A DNA stretch of 64,000 bases from Fibrella aestuarina BUZ 2 (lineage in GTDB: Bacteria; Bacteroidota; Bacteroidia; Cytophagales; Spirosomataceae). Below, piece after piece: positions 9,218 to 18,566 of the stretch. The translations under genes and the position numbers were made by a program. The DNA is taken from assembly GCF_000331105.1 (NCBI RefSeq), contig NC_020054.1, forward strand, positions 6,637,799 to 6,701,798, given 5' to 3'. The notes beneath the pieces are model-generated. The model was not told the origin of the DNA and did not search any database. It saw only the letters and a list, made by a program, of their open reading frames with translations. The number at the start of each line of letters is the position of its first letter. Position 1 is the stretch's first letter.

Positions 9218-11350
9218 ATGAACATCAAAGAAGAATTCCTGAACCGATCGCGGCACGCCTTCTTTGCACTGGTGTTGCTGGGCGTAGCGATCCTGGGTCG
9301 GCTGGTATACATGCAATACTTTGCCACCTTCAAGAAGAAGGGCGAAACAGAAGCCAAACTCTGGAGCCAGCGCATCGAAGGCTTTCAGATCCGGCAGGAT
9401 ACGTTGCGGGCCAAACGGGGCGACATCTACGCCCGCGATGGTAGTCTGCTGGCAACCTCGCTCCCAACCTACGAAGTGGGCATCGACCCGCGTGTGGCCA
9501 AGGAAGACTATTTCAACGCCAAAGTCGATTCGCTGGGGCTGGTGATGTCGGCCATTTTTCGGGACAAATCGGCCCGCGAATACACCAGTCTGGTGCGGGC
9601 CGCGCGCCAATCGGGCCGAAAATACCTGCTGCTCAACCGGCGGCGGGTGTCGTTTCAGGAGCGGCAGGAGCTGTTGAAATGGCCTTTTTTCCGAAAAACC
9701 AAAAAGCTGTCGGCGCGGGGCGGTGGGCTGCGGGCCTATTACGAGCGCTACCACCCCTACGGGCAGATGGCCTTGCGAACGGTGGGCGACCTGAACCCGA
9801 AAAACGGACAGGGGCAAATGGGCCTCGAGGCCTCATTCCAGACCGCGCTGGCCGGTAAAAACGCCGTTGGGCTGGTCGAAGTACTGGCTGGCGGCGTGAA
9901 GAAGCCCGTCGACGATGGCCCCGACATGAAACCCGAACCCGGCCTCGACCTGTACACGACGATCGACGTCAATTTTCAGGACATTGCCGAAACCGCGCTG
10001 AAAGGCGCGTTGGAGCGCTACAACGCCGACCGGGGCAGCGTAATCGTGATGGAGGTACAGACGGGCGAAATCCGGGCGTTGGCCAACCTCACCCGGCAAA
10101 ACGGTGGGTACGTCGAAAACTTCAACCACGCGCTGGCGGGCCGCACCGATCCGGGTAGCACTTTCAAGCTGGCGACCATGATGGCCCTGCTGGAAGAAAA
10201 AGCCATCTGGCCCGGCAAGATGATTCACACCGGCGACCGGGCCGTGCGCTACCACGGCGTTGAAGTGGCCGACTCGAAAGGCGGCGCGTCAGGCAGCATT
10301 ACGGCACAGCAGGTGTTTGAAAAGTCATCGAACGTGGGCATCCACATGATGATGGCGAGCTACTTCTACAGCCGTCCCGACCTGTATTGTCGCTACCTGC
10401 GGCAGTTCCGGCTCAACAAACCCACGGGCATCCACATGCGCGGCGAGGCGCCCCCCGTTATGCGCAACCCCGACATGAAAGGCTGGAGCAAAACGTCGCT
10501 CACCTTCATGTCGTACGGCTACGAAATGCAGCTGACGCCCCTGCAAATGCTGACGTTCTACAACGCGGTGGCCAACGATGGGCGCTGGGTACGTCCGATG
10601 CTGGTGAAACAGGTGAAACTGGCCGGTGAAGTCATCGAAGAGACCGCGCCCTATGTAGCGCCCGAACCGATTGCCAAACCCGAGACGATCCGGCTGGTGA
10701 AAAACATGCTTGAAGGGGTTGTTGACCACGGCACGGCCCGCAACATCCGAAACCCCAATTACAAGATCGCGGGGAAGACCGGCACCGCGCAGAAAATCGT
10801 CAACGGGCTTTACCAAAAAGGGCGGTACTATACGTCATTCATTGGCTATTTCCCCGCCGACCACCCCAAATACACGATCCTGACGATGGTGGATAACCCG
10901 CACGGCGAAAACGTCAATCTGCTCTATGCGGGTAGCGTGTCGGCCCCCGTCTTTAAAGAAGTGGCCGACCGGATTTACAGCTACGACATCGACATCCACG
11001 CGCCCATGCGCCCGCGCCGTGCCGAGCGCCCCGCCCGGTTCAGCCCGCAACTGGCCAATGCCGGGTATGCCGAAGACCTCCACACGATCAGCACCGAACT
11101 GAACCTCGACAGTCAGCCCGCCGCCGAAGGCTGGGTACGTCGGCGCGAGGGGGGTAGCTGGCAGAGCGTACCGGCGCGGAAAGACCGCATCCCCGACGTA
11201 CGCGGCCTCACCCTGCGCGACGCCCTGCCCCTGCTCGAAAACCGGGGGCTGCGCGTAGCCGTGCAGGGCCGGGGCAAAGTACAGGAGCAATCGCTTGAGC
11301 CAGGCATCGCACTCGCCAACAACCGGCAGATCGTACTGACGTTACAGTAA
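9218..11350 (+). CDS. ftsI: Penicillin-binding protein, FtsI/SpoVD type, with PASTA domain
   Basis: The 710-residue protein is a class B penicillin-binding protein, the transpeptidase that crosslinks septal peptidoglycan. It has one N-terminal membrane helix (HAFFALVLLGVAIL, residues 14-27), a dimerisation domain, and a transpeptidase domain with the catalytic motif GSTFKLAT, the SSN motif in EKSSNVGIHM, and the KTGTAQK motif. A C-terminal PASTA-like domain (IPDVRGLTLRDALPLLEN to the end) is typical of Bacteroidota FtsI. The ATG at 9218 is preferred because the 27 residues upstream come from an intergenic repeat. It follows ftsL in the same orientation. The usual next dcw gene, murE, is not adjacent but lies 9.4 kb downstream. 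Confidence 0.95.
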   Translation: MNIKEEFLNRSRHAFFALVLLGVAILGRLVYMQYFATFKKKGETEAKLWSQRIEGFQIRQDTLRAKRGDIYARDGSLLATSLPTYEVGIDPRVAKEDYFNAKVDSLGLVMSAIFRDKSAREYTSLVRAARQSGRKYLLLNRRRVSFQERQELLKWPFFRKTKKLSARGGGLRAYYERYHPYGQMALRTVGDLNPKNGQGQMGLEASFQTALAGKNAVGLVEVLAGGVKKPVDDGPDMKPEPGLDLYTTIDVNFQDIAETALKGALERYNADRGSVIVMEVQTGEIRALANLTRQNGGYVENFNHALAGRTDPGSTFKLATMMALLEEKAIWPGKMIHTGDRAVRYHGVEVADSKGGASGSITAQQVFEKSSNVGIHMMMASYFYSRPDLYCRYLRQFRLNKPTGIHMRGEAPPVMRNPDMKGWSKTSLTFMSYGYEMQLTPLQMLTFYNAVANDGRWVRPMLVKQVKLAGEVIEETAPYVAPEPIAKPETIRLVKNMLEGVVDHGTARNIRNPNYKIAGKTGTAQKIVNGLYQKGRYYTSFIGYFPADHPKYTILTMVDNPHGENVNLLYAGSVSAPVFKEVADRIYSYDIDIHAPMRPRRAERPARFSPQLANAGYAEDLHTISTELNLDSQPAAEGWVRRREGGSWQSVPARKDRIPDVRGLTLRDALPLLENRGLRVAVQGRGKVQEQSLEPGIALANNRQIVLTLQ

Positions 11351-11383
11351 GGCCTGACGCAATCGATCTTGCCGATAAAGCCG

Positions 11384-11391
11384 TAATTTTG
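11384..11391 (+). promoter_or_regulatory. TAATTTTG promoter box, four bases before the start codon
   Basis: TAATTTTG fits the TAnnTTTG consensus and is four bases from the ATG at 11396, so the antitoxin-type gene would probably be read from a leaderless transcript. Confidence 0.55.
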
Positions 11392-11395
11392 GTTT

Positions 11396-11755
11396 ATGGA
11401 AACGCCATCACCCGCTATTGACCAGCTAGAGCACTTACCCGGGCACATTCGCGATACACTCGCGAAGGTCCGGCAAGAGTTAATAGCCTTTTACGGTGAT
11501 CAACTTAAGCGAATTATTCTGTTTGGATCGTATGCTCGGGGTGATTTTCATGAGGACTCTGACCTCGACATTATGCCCGTTGTGAGTGGGACATCAGTAC
11601 TGGACCTCAAAAAGGAAGGCCTCTTCCAGCTAGCTTACCGGCACTTTGAGCAAGACCGCATTCGCGTTTCGTTTGTGCCATCGTTGATGAGCCAATTTGT
11701 CGAAGCAGAAACCTTCCTGCTCATGTTTGTTCACAAAGACGGTATTGACCTGTGA
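11396..11755 (+). CDS. MNT-type nucleotidyltransferase (MntA-like antitoxin)
   Basis: The 119-residue protein is a minimal nucleotidyltransferase with the signature GSYARGDFHEDSDLD: Gly44-Ser45, ten residues, then Asp56-x-Asp58 as metal ligands. Stand-alone MNT proteins are usually the antitoxin of HEPN/MNT modules; in MntA/HepT they transfer AMP groups to a tyrosine of the HEPN toxin RNase. The downstream frame, which overlaps it by four bases, is indeed a HEPN protein, but it is truncated. The antitoxin reading frame itself appears intact, with both aspartates of the motif present. The unit sits between ftsI and dxr, inside what is otherwise a conserved housekeeping region. Confidence 0.88.
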   Translation: METPSPAIDQLEHLPGHIRDTLAKVRQELIAFYGDQLKRIILFGSYARGDFHEDSDLDIMPVVSGTSVLDLKKEGLFQLAYRHFEQDRIRVSFVPSLMSQFVEAETFLLMFVHKDGIDL

Positions 11756-11925
11756 AGGAACGTGTAGCCCGATGGCTGGCCAAAGCGGATGATAGTTTAG
11801 AATCTGCTCAACTGCTCCTCAATAAAGCTCATATAGCAGGCGCTGTCAACCGGGCCTATTACGCCATGTTCGACGCTTTCCGTACGCTTCTGTTTGTTGA
11901 GAGCGTGTTTACTAATTTTGGTTGA
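11752..11925 (+). pseudogene. Truncated HEPN-domain toxin (HepT-like)
   Basis: Starting at a GTG that overlaps the MNT stop codon, this frame encodes 57 residues. The first 47 (KERVARWLAKADDSLESAQL, then NRAYYAMFDAFRTLLF) are a clear match to the N-terminal helices of HEPN proteins. After RTLLF the match is lost and a TGA follows within ten codons. HEPN toxins are usually about 110-140 residues, and the catalytic R-x4-6-H motif lies in the missing part. The gene is therefore read as a 3'-deleted toxin. The sequence just beyond the break carries a good promoter for dxr. Confidence 0.8.
11893..11920 (+). promoter_or_regulatory. dxr: Promoter for dxr inside the HEPN remnant
   Basis: TTTG at 11893-11896 and TAATTTTG at 11913-11920 are 20 bases apart from start to start, fitting the Bacteroidota -33/-7 arrangement. 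The dxr start codon lies 51 bases downstream. The promoter overlaps the last codons of the truncated HEPN frame. Confidence 0.6.
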
Positions 11926-11971
11926 GTAATACCCCACTACAGCCCTGTTCAGTACTTGCGTATTTTATTGA

Positions 11972-13147
11972 ATGACGAATCCAACTCCTAAACGCCGACT
12001 GGCCATTCTGGGCTCGACAGGCTCCATTGGCACCCAGGCGATCGAGGTCGTACAGGCCCACCCTGATCAGTTTTCGGTGGAAGTCCTGACGGCCAACCAC
12101 AACGCCGACCTCCTGATTGAACAGGCCCGGCTGGTGCAACCCAACGTGGTGGTCATCTGCGACGAAACCCGCTACGACACCGTTTTTTCGGCCCTCGACC
12201 CGCTGGGCATCAAAGTCTACGCCGGCCTCAACTCCATTGCCTCTGTCGTGCAGATGGACAGCGTCGATATGGTGCTGACGGCGATGGTCGGCTATGCGGG
12301 TCTGCTGCCCACTATTAAGGCCATCGAAGCGGGCAAACCCATTGCGCTGGCCAACAAAGAAACGTTGGTGGTAGCGGGCGAACTCATCACCCGGCTGGCA
12401 GCCCAACGCGGCGTCAATATATACCCCGTCGATTCAGAGCATTCGGCCATTTTTCAGTGCCTGGTGGGTGAGTTTCACAATCCCATTGAGAAGATTATCC
12501 TGACGGCGTCGGGTGGGCCGTTCCGGGGCAAAGACCGGACGTACCTGGAAACTGTCACGAAGGCACAGGCGCTGAAACACCCCAACTGGAGCATGGGCGC
12601 CAAAATCACCATCGATTCGGCTACGCTGATGAACAAGGGGCTGGAGGTCATCGAGGCTAAATGGCTGTTCAACCTGCGGCCCGATCAGATCGAGGTGGTG
12701 GTGCATCCGCAAAGCATTATTCATTCGCTGGTGCAGTTTGAAGACGGTAGCCTCAAGGCACAGCTGGGCCTGCCCGACATGAAGCTGCCTATTCAATTTG
12801 CACTTGGTTACCCCAATCGGCTAAAATCCGACTTCCCACGTTTTAACTTTGCCAATTATTCGTCGCTAACCTTCGAGCAGCCCGACCTGGGTACGTTCCG
12901 TAACCTGCAACTGGCGTTTGATGCGCTGGAACGGGGCGGTAACATGCCCTGCATCATCAACGCCGCCAACGAAGTGGCGGTTGATGCCTTCCTGCACGAC
13001 CGGGTTAGCTTTCTGGGTATCTCCGATGTTATCGAGGCCGCGATGCAGCAGGTCTCGTTTGTGGCTAACCCCACGTACGACGACTACGTGGCCACCGACA
13101 AAGAAACCCGCCGGCTAGCGACCGAAAAACTTGGGAGTTTTGTTTAA
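11972..13147 (+). CDS. dxr: 1-deoxy-D-xylulose 5-phosphate reductoisomerase
   Basis: The 391-residue protein is Dxr (IspC), which converts 1-deoxyxylulose 5-phosphate to 2-C-methylerythritol 4-phosphate with NADPH, the second step of the MEP isoprenoid pathway. The N-terminal NADPH-binding loop LAILGSTGSIGTQAIEV, the segment LANKETLVVAGELI, the metal and substrate site in PVDSEHSAIFQ, ILTASGGPFRG, and the MNKGLEVIEAKWLF segment are all diagnostic. The length is normal. It appears to have its own promoter and is followed by rseP after 75 bases in the same orientation, a gene order seen in other bacteria. Confidence 0.98.
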   Translation: MTNPTPKRRLAILGSTGSIGTQAIEVVQAHPDQFSVEVLTANHNADLLIEQARLVQPNVVVICDETRYDTVFSALDPLGIKVYAGLNSIASVVQMDSVDMVLTAMVGYAGLLPTIKAIEAGKPIALANKETLVVAGELITRLAAQRGVNIYPVDSEHSAIFQCLVGEFHNPIEKIILTASGGPFRGKDRTYLETVTKAQALKHPNWSMGAKITIDSATLMNKGLEVIEAKWLFNLRPDQIEVVVHPQSIIHSLVQFEDGSLKAQLGLPDMKLPIQFALGYPNRLKSDFPRFNFANYSSLTFEQPDLGTFRNLQLAFDALERGGNMPCIINAANEVAVDAFLHDRVSFLGISDVIEAAMQQVSFVANPTYDDYVATDKETRRLATEKLGSFV

Positions 13148-13222
13148 AAAATAGCGTTTGGTAGCTGGTAACTGGCAAGTTTGCCGCATCAAACGGGAGA
13201 CGTCAACCGTCAAACGGATTTC

Positions 13223-14545
13223 ATGGAAATAGCAATTATGGTTGGTCAGCTGTTGCTGGCCCTTTCAATTTTGGTTGGTCTGCATGAGTTGGGCCACTTA
13301 TTGGCAGCGCGTCTGTTCGGGATGCGCGTTGAACAGTATTTCATCGGGTTCCCGCCCAAGGTGGTCAGCATCCGGCGGGGCGAGACCGAATATGGCCTCG
13401 GTGCCATTCCGCTGGGTGGCTTCGTGAAAATTTCGGGCATGATCGACGAATCGCTCGACACGGACCAGATGAATCAGCCGCCTAAACCCTACGAGTTTCG
13501 GGCCAAACCCGCCTGGCAGCGTTTGGTGGTGATGATGGGCGGTATCATCGTCAACATCATTACGGGTATCACCATTTTTGTGGCGCTGATTTACAGCCTC
13601 GGCAGCACCTACATCTCGACCCGCGACGCCAAATACGGCATTGTGGCCCTCGAATACGGGCAGCAGATCGGCTTAAAAACCGGTGACCGGATCGTCGAAA
13701 TCAACGGAAAATCATTCGACAACATCGCCGAGGTAACCAGCCCCGACGTGCTGCTCGGCCACAACAGCTATTACACCGTCGAGCGACCTAACGCCTCAGG
13801 TACGTTGGAACGGGTGCGCGTCGACGTACCCAACAACATGGCTGAGCGCTTTTCGAGCAAAGAGGCGGCCAGTCAGTTCATCGCCCCTATTTTCCCTTTC
13901 TCGGTATCTGAAGTACAGCCCGGCTCCCCCGCCGACAAGGCAGGCCTGAAAGCCGGTGACCGCATCACGAGCGTCAACGATCAGCCTACGGCCTTCTTCC
14001 ATGAAGTGCAGCAGGGTATTCGGGCCAACAAGGGCAAAGTGATTACGCTGGGCATTCAGCGGGGCAATCAGTCGCTGACGATTCGGCCGATGGTTTCGCC
14101 GGAGGGTACCATCGGTTTCTTCCAGAAATCGGAACTGAAAGAAACCCATGTTGACTACACGTTTGGCGAGGCGCTGAGTAAAGGCACCAAGCAGGCCTTC
14201 GGTGTGATCTACGATAATATCCGTGGGTTTGGCAAAATCTTCAAGGGCGAAGTGTCGGCTTCGAAGGCCATCAGCGGCCCCGTAGGCATTGCCAAAATGT
14301 TTGGCGGCGTGTGGGACTGGACGCGCTTCTGGTCGCTGGCGGGCCTGCTGTCGATGGCGCTGGCCTTCATGAACGCACTGCCCATTCCGGCACTCGACGG
14401 CGGGCATGCGACCATCCTGCTCTATGAGATGATCTCGGGCCGTAAGCCATCCGACAAGTTTGTGGAGGGTGCGCAGCGGGTAGGCATGGTGTTGTTGCTG
14501 GGCTTGATGGCCTACGCCTTCTTTATCGACATTTTCCTGAAGTAA
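13223..14545 (+). CDS. rseP: Site-2 metalloprotease RseP
   Basis: The 440-residue membrane protein is an intramembrane zinc protease of the RseP family, which cleaves anti-sigma factors and signal-peptide remnants within the membrane. The HELGH motif (His21, Glu22, His25) is in the first transmembrane helix. The third zinc ligand lies in NALPIPALDGGH near the C-terminus. Two PDZ-like segments are visible between them (KYGIVALEYGQQIGLKTGDR and SEVQPGSPADKAGLKAGDR). Four membrane segments are expected. The ATG at 13223 places HELGH at the usual position; an upstream TTG start would add 14 polar residues. It lies downstream of dxr and two bases before the next gene. Confidence 0.96.
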   Translation: MEIAIMVGQLLLALSILVGLHELGHLLAARLFGMRVEQYFIGFPPKVVSIRRGETEYGLGAIPLGGFVKISGMIDESLDTDQMNQPPKPYEFRAKPAWQRLVVMMGGIIVNIITGITIFVALIYSLGSTYISTRDAKYGIVALEYGQQIGLKTGDRIVEINGKSFDNIAEVTSPDVLLGHNSYYTVERPNASGTLERVRVDVPNNMAERFSSKEAASQFIAPIFPFSVSEVQPGSPADKAGLKAGDRITSVNDQPTAFFHEVQQGIRANKGKVITLGIQRGNQSLTIRPMVSPEGTIGFFQKSELKETHVDYTFGEALSKGTKQAFGVIYDNIRGFGKIFKGEVSASKAISGPVGIAKMFGGVWDWTRFWSLAGLLSMALAFMNALPIPALDGGHATILLYEMISGRKPSDKFVEGAQRVGMVLLLGLMAYAFFIDIFLK

Positions 14546-14547
14546 AC

Positions 14548-15141
14548 GTGAGCCGAAACGAGCAGAAACGACAGGGACAAACCTATCTGTCAGGGTTATT
14601 CTTTGGTGCAGCGGGCAGCGGCGACCATGGCTCAAGGCTTGCCAGCGTCATGGCCGGAGGCGCCCTGTGTTTTCTGCTCGTTTCACTGGTTGCCTTCGTC
14701 GCGCATCCGTTTCATACCAGCCTCACCCAGATTCAGTACGACGCCAAAAACCAGGCGTTTGAGGTGAGTTTCCGCGTTTTTACCGACGATTTGGAAACCG
14801 CTCTAACGAAAGAAAATAACGGGAATAAGATCCACTTACAGGATCAGAAACACGACCGTTTAATTGAAAAGTACATTCGTAAGCAGTTTATTATTGCCGA
14901 CGCGCAGCGAAAGCCTAAGGTCTTAACGTACATTGGGTATGAGCCGGAAGGTGATGCCCAGTGGATTTATTTTGAACTACCGGGGCAATCACCCGACGGG
15001 CTGAAAAACGTGGTCATAAAGCATACGCTATTGATGGATTTGTTCGATGATCAAGTCAATTTGGTCAACCTGCAAAGCAGCCAGCAGAAGAAAACGATTG
15101 TCTTCCGAAACAATCAGCCCGTTCAGGCAGTATCGCTTTGA
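14548..15141 (+). CDS. DUF6702 family protein
   Basis: The 197-residue frame follows rseP after two bases, starting with GTG. It contains a hydrophobic segment (ALCFLLVSLVAFVA) followed by HPFHTSLTQIQYDAKNQ and FEVSFRVFTDDLE, which match the DUF6702 family of Bacteroidota: small exported proteins of unknown function often found next to rseP or M1 peptidases. An internal ATG at 14650 would start right before the hydrophobic segment and give a 163-residue protein with a conventional signal peptide, so the true start is uncertain. The His-Pro after the predicted cleavage site is a hallmark of the family. No function is assigned. Confidence 0.75.
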   Translation: MSRNEQKRQGQTYLSGLFFGAAGSGDHGSRLASVMAGGALCFLLVSLVAFVAHPFHTSLTQIQYDAKNQAFEVSFRVFTDDLETALTKENNGNKIHLQDQKHDRLIEKYIRKQFIIADAQRKPKVLTYIGYEPEGDAQWIYFELPGQSPDGLKNVVIKHTLLMDLFDDQVNLVNLQSSQQKKTIVFRNNQPVQAVSL

Positions 15142-15313
15142 CAAGCCCACGGCGTTTTCGCCCTAAGTGACCTTGTTACAGCCCGTTTAGCCAGCCAAAA
15201 GAGTTACGAATCCGCGTTCTGGCATGTTGCTTGTCCTGTATACCCCCTGCACTTCTCAACCATAAAGAAACCCACTGCGTGCACTTTTCACTGCCTTTTT
15301 GGCAGGATACATT

Positions 15314-17800
15314 ATGATATTATCAAGTGATTTGGCTTCAGGTCTGTTTTTGGCAGATACAGATTTAGACAGTCTGGAAATGATTCCACTCGGTTCGCCC
15401 GACGGCGACGATCTGGATTACGAAATGCCCGAACATTTACCTATTCTGCCCGTTCGAAATACGGTTTTGTTTCCCGGAGTGGTGGTGCCTGTCACGGTTG
15501 GGCGGCAAAAATCAATCCGGCTGGTCAAGAAGGCTTATAAGGGTAACCGCATCATCGGGGTGGTGGCGCAGAATAATCAGCAGAAAGACGAGCCCACGCC
15601 CGACGATCTGTACCGCATCGGCACGGTCGCCTACATCATTAAGATGATCACCCTGCCCGATGGCAACATCACGATTATCATTCAGGGTAAAAAGCGGTTT
15701 GAAATTCAACGGATCGAGCAGGAAGACCCCTTCCTGACGGCAACGGTTCGTCAGATCGAAGACTCCTTCCCGAGCGCCCATAAAAAAGAAGGCAAAGCGC
15801 TGTTGCAGTCGCTGAAAGAAGCGGCCTACAAGATCCTGCGCCTCAACCCGGAGATTCCGCAGGAAGCCCGCATCGCGCTCGACAACATCGAAAGCCCAAT
15901 CTTCCTGCTGCATTTCCTGTCGTCGAACATCAACGCCGAAGTATCGGATAAGCAGCAGCTACTGGAAAAACTGGAAGGTGTTCAGCAGGCGCAATTGCTG
16001 CTCGAATATTACCTGAAGGAGGTGCAACTGCTGGAACTGAAACGCGAGATTCAGAGCAAAGCCAGCCTCGACCTCGATCAGCAGCAGCGCGACTACTACC
16101 TGCGGCAGCAGATGAAAGTGCTGCAGGATGAGCTGGGCATGGACAACCCCGATCGTGAGCTGGAGCAGATTCGGGTGCGGGCCAACCAGAAAAAGTGGCC
16201 GCAGGCCGTGCGCGAGCATTTCGAAAAAGAACTCAGCAAGCTGCAACGCAGTAACCCGATGGCCCCCGAGTATCCTGTCACGATGAACTACATCGAACTG
16301 ATGGTCGATCTGCCCTGGGGTGAATACACGAAAGACAATTTTGACCTGAAACGCGCCCAGAAAATCCTCGACGGCGACCATTTTGGGTTGGAAAAAGTGA
16401 AGGAGCGGATCATCGAATACCTGGCCGTTCTTAAGCTGAAAAACGACATGAAAGCCCCCATCCTGTGCCTCTACGGGCCTCCGGGCGTAGGGAAAACATC
16501 GCTGGGCCGGTCGGTTGCCAAGGCGTTGGGCCGCAAATATTCGCGCATGGCCCTCGGCGGGGTGCACGACGAAGCCGAAATACGGGGTCACCGCAAGACC
16601 TACATCGGCGCCATGCCGGGCAAGATCGTGCAGAACATTCGCAAGTGCGGGGCCTCGAACCCGGTCTTTATTCTCGACGAGATCGACAAAGTGAGCAGCG
16701 ACTTCCGGGGCGACCCGTCGTCGGCACTGCTGGAGGTGCTTGACCCCGAGCAGAACTCGACGTTTGTCGACAACTACCTCGACGTTGAGTTCGACTTGTC
16801 GAAATGCCTGTTCATCGCCACGGCCAACTCGCTCGACACCATCCACCCCGCCCTGCGCGACCGGATGGAGATCATCGACATTACGGGCTACACGGTGGAA
16901 GAGAAAGTGCAGATCGCCAAGAAGTACCTGATTCCGAAACAACGCCGCGAACACGGTTTGAAAACCAAGGATTTGCAGTTCGATGATAAGGCAGTGCTAC
17001 GGATCATCGAAGGTTACACAAGGGAGTCGGGGGTGCGGAGCCTCGAACAGAAAATTGGTTCGCTCGTCCGTAAAATTGCTAAGTCGATCGCCCTGGAAGA
17101 GCCTTATCAGCATCAGGTACGTCCCGCCGACGTGACCAAGCTGCTCGGCCCCGAAATTTTCGATAAAGACCTGTATTCCGACGACGACATCGCCGGGATC
17201 GTGACGGGCCTGGCCTGGACACAGGTTGGCGGCGAGATTTTGCTCATCGAAAGCAGCCTCAGCCGGGGCAAAGGCGTGCTGACCCTGTCAGGGCAACTGG
17301 GCGACGTGATGAAAGAGTCGGCGATCACGGCTCTCTCCTATCTGAAAGCCCACGCCGACGACTTGGGCATCGATTACCGCATTTTCAACAACTACGACCT
17401 GCACGTACACGTACCGGCGGGCGCCGTGCCCAAAGATGGCCCCTCGGCGGGGATCACGATGGTCACGTCGATGGCGTCGATTTACACGCAACGGAAGGTT
17501 CGTCCCTTTGTGGCGATGACCGGCGAGGTAACCCTGCGCGGCAAAGTACTGCCGGTGGGTGGTATCAAAGAGAAAATTCTGGCGGCCAATCGGGCGGGCG
17601 TTCGTGAGATTATCCTTTGCTCGAAGAACCGCAAAGACATCGAGGAGATCAACCCGGCGTACGTGAAAGACCTGACGTTCCACTACGCCGATACGGTCGA
17701 TCAGGTGCTGGCGATTTCGCTGTTGCCTAATCAGGTGAGCCGACCGCTGAAGTTTATCCTGCCCGAGGAAAAACCGGAGCCGGCGATGAGTCAGTCATAA
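15314..17800 (+). CDS. lon: ATP-dependent protease Lon (La)
   Basis: The 828-residue protein is the cytosolic AAA+ serine protease Lon, which degrades misfolded and regulatory proteins. It has an N-terminal substrate-binding domain (from LPILPVRNTVLFPGVVVPV), a coiled-coil region and an AAA+ module with Walker A GPPGVGKTS at 388-396. The C-terminal peptidase domain carries catalytic Ser711 (PKDGPSAGITM) and Lys754 (GGIKEK). Length and domain order are normal. The ATG at 15314 is chosen over an upstream TTG. A short N-terminal extension before LPILPVRN is acidic. A clear terminator follows at 17818. Confidence 0.98.
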   Translation: MILSSDLASGLFLADTDLDSLEMIPLGSPDGDDLDYEMPEHLPILPVRNTVLFPGVVVPVTVGRQKSIRLVKKAYKGNRIIGVVAQNNQQKDEPTPDDLYRIGTVAYIIKMITLPDGNITIIIQGKKRFEIQRIEQEDPFLTATVRQIEDSFPSAHKKEGKALLQSLKEAAYKILRLNPEIPQEARIALDNIESPIFLLHFLSSNINAEVSDKQQLLEKLEGVQQAQLLLEYYLKEVQLLELKREIQSKASLDLDQQQRDYYLRQQMKVLQDELGMDNPDRELEQIRVRANQKKWPQAVREHFEKELSKLQRSNPMAPEYPVTMNYIELMVDLPWGEYTKDNFDLKRAQKILDGDHFGLEKVKERIIEYLAVLKLKNDMKAPILCLYGPPGVGKTSLGRSVAKALGRKYSRMALGGVHDEAEIRGHRKTYIGAMPGKIVQNIRKCGASNPVFILDEIDKVSSDFRGDPSSALLEVLDPEQNSTFVDNYLDVEFDLSKCLFIATANSLDTIHPALRDRMEIIDITGYTVEEKVQIAKKYLIPKQRREHGLKTKDLQFDDKAVLRIIEGYTRESGVRSLEQKIGSLVRKIAKSIALEEPYQHQVRPADVTKLLGPEIFDKDLYSDDDIAGIVTGLAWTQVGGEILLIESSLSRGKGVLTLSGQLGDVMKESAITALSYLKAHADDLGIDYRIFNNYDLHVHVPAGAVPKDGPSAGITMVTSMASIYTQRKVRPFVAMTGEVTLRGKVLPVGGIKEKILAANRAGVREIILCSKNRKDIEEINPAYVKDLTFHYADTVDQVLAISLLPNQVSRPLKFILPEEKPEPAMSQS

Positions 17801-17817
17801 GCACACTGTGTTATCAC

Positions 17818-17849
17818 AAAAGCCCGCCTGGTTGTCCAGACGGGCTTTT
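17818..17849 (+). terminator. Rho-independent terminator after lon
   Basis: AAAAGCCCG pairs perfectly with CGGGCTTTT around an inner CTGG/CCAG stem with a four-base loop, followed by a T run. It lies 17 bases after the lon stop, and the next gene is convergent. Confidence 0.9.
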
Positions 17850-17876
17850 GTGCACCACCAACGTACCTGAACGGAC

Positions 17877-18389
17877 CTATTCGGCCCGGCTCAGGTCGGC
17901 GTGCTGATAGGTACTGGCGGCATGTACCAACACCGGCTGACTGGCCGGGCCCGTGCGGGTGGTGCGGGTTGACGTGAACACCAGATCGAACTCGACTTTC
18001 CGGCTGTTGAACGTGTACGTGGTCGTGATCAGGCTTTCACCCACCGAAAATTGGGAAACAATCCGATTGCCCATCTGCGTGGCCGACAGCACAACGCCGT
18101 CCTTTTCATCGATCTGGCAAATTCCTTTTACCGGGTCAATGATCACCAGTTCGTAATTGCGGGCGGGCTGATCGCCGTATTTGATGTAAAACGCATATCG
18201 ATTGGGCCGGCCCGGCAACGAATCGATGGTCAGTTTCATCGGAATTTTCTGAGGCTGTTTGGCCCCCGACGTACTGGCGTAGAGCGTGCCCTGCCATACG
18301 CCGAAGTGGCTTTGCGGAAAAACAACCTGGGCCTGTACGCCCGAAATACCTATACCCAAAAGAAGGAGAAGAAGGCAGACAATACGCAT
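17877..18389 (-). CDS. Secreted protein of unknown function
   Basis: The 170-residue protein starts with a signal peptide, MRIVCLLLLLLGIGISGVQA, with a probable cleavage after Ala20. The mature part begins QVVFPQSHFGVWQGTL and is predominantly beta, with alternating hydrophobic and polar residues that suggest a lipocalin-like or jelly-roll barrel. The opening GVWQGTL resembles Bacteroidota exported proteins that begin with a GxWxG strand, but no named family could be assigned. It lies convergent with lon and divergent from the M13 peptidase, so it is probably monocistronic. Confidence 0.65.
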   Translation of the reverse strand: MRIVCLLLLLLGIGISGVQAQVVFPQSHFGVWQGTLYASTSGAKQPQKIPMKLTIDSLPGRPNRYAFYIKYGDQPARNYELVIIDPVKGICQIDEKDGVVLSATQMGNRIVSQFSVGESLITTTYTFNSRKVEFDLVFTSTRTTRTGPASQPVLVHAASTYQHADLSRAE

Positions 18390-18511
18390 GATCTGAACGG
18401 TGTTGGAAGGAATTGGCGAGTGGACTAAATAGGCTGGAAAGATACTCAGTAGCTAACAAAGTTGTCACATGCGAAAACACGGGAATAAGCCATCTTAACA
18501 GGCAGATTCTG

Positions 18512-18519
18512 TATTTTTG
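18512..18519 (+). promoter_or_regulatory. TATTTTTG promoter box for the M13 peptidase
   Basis: TATTTTTG fits the TAnnTTTG consensus, 47 bases before the M13 peptidase start. No convincing -33 element was found. Confidence 0.4.
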
Positions 18520-18566
18520 TCTAGCGTCGCCAACGTTCGGCGCGATAAACTGCCCTATTCTGCTTC

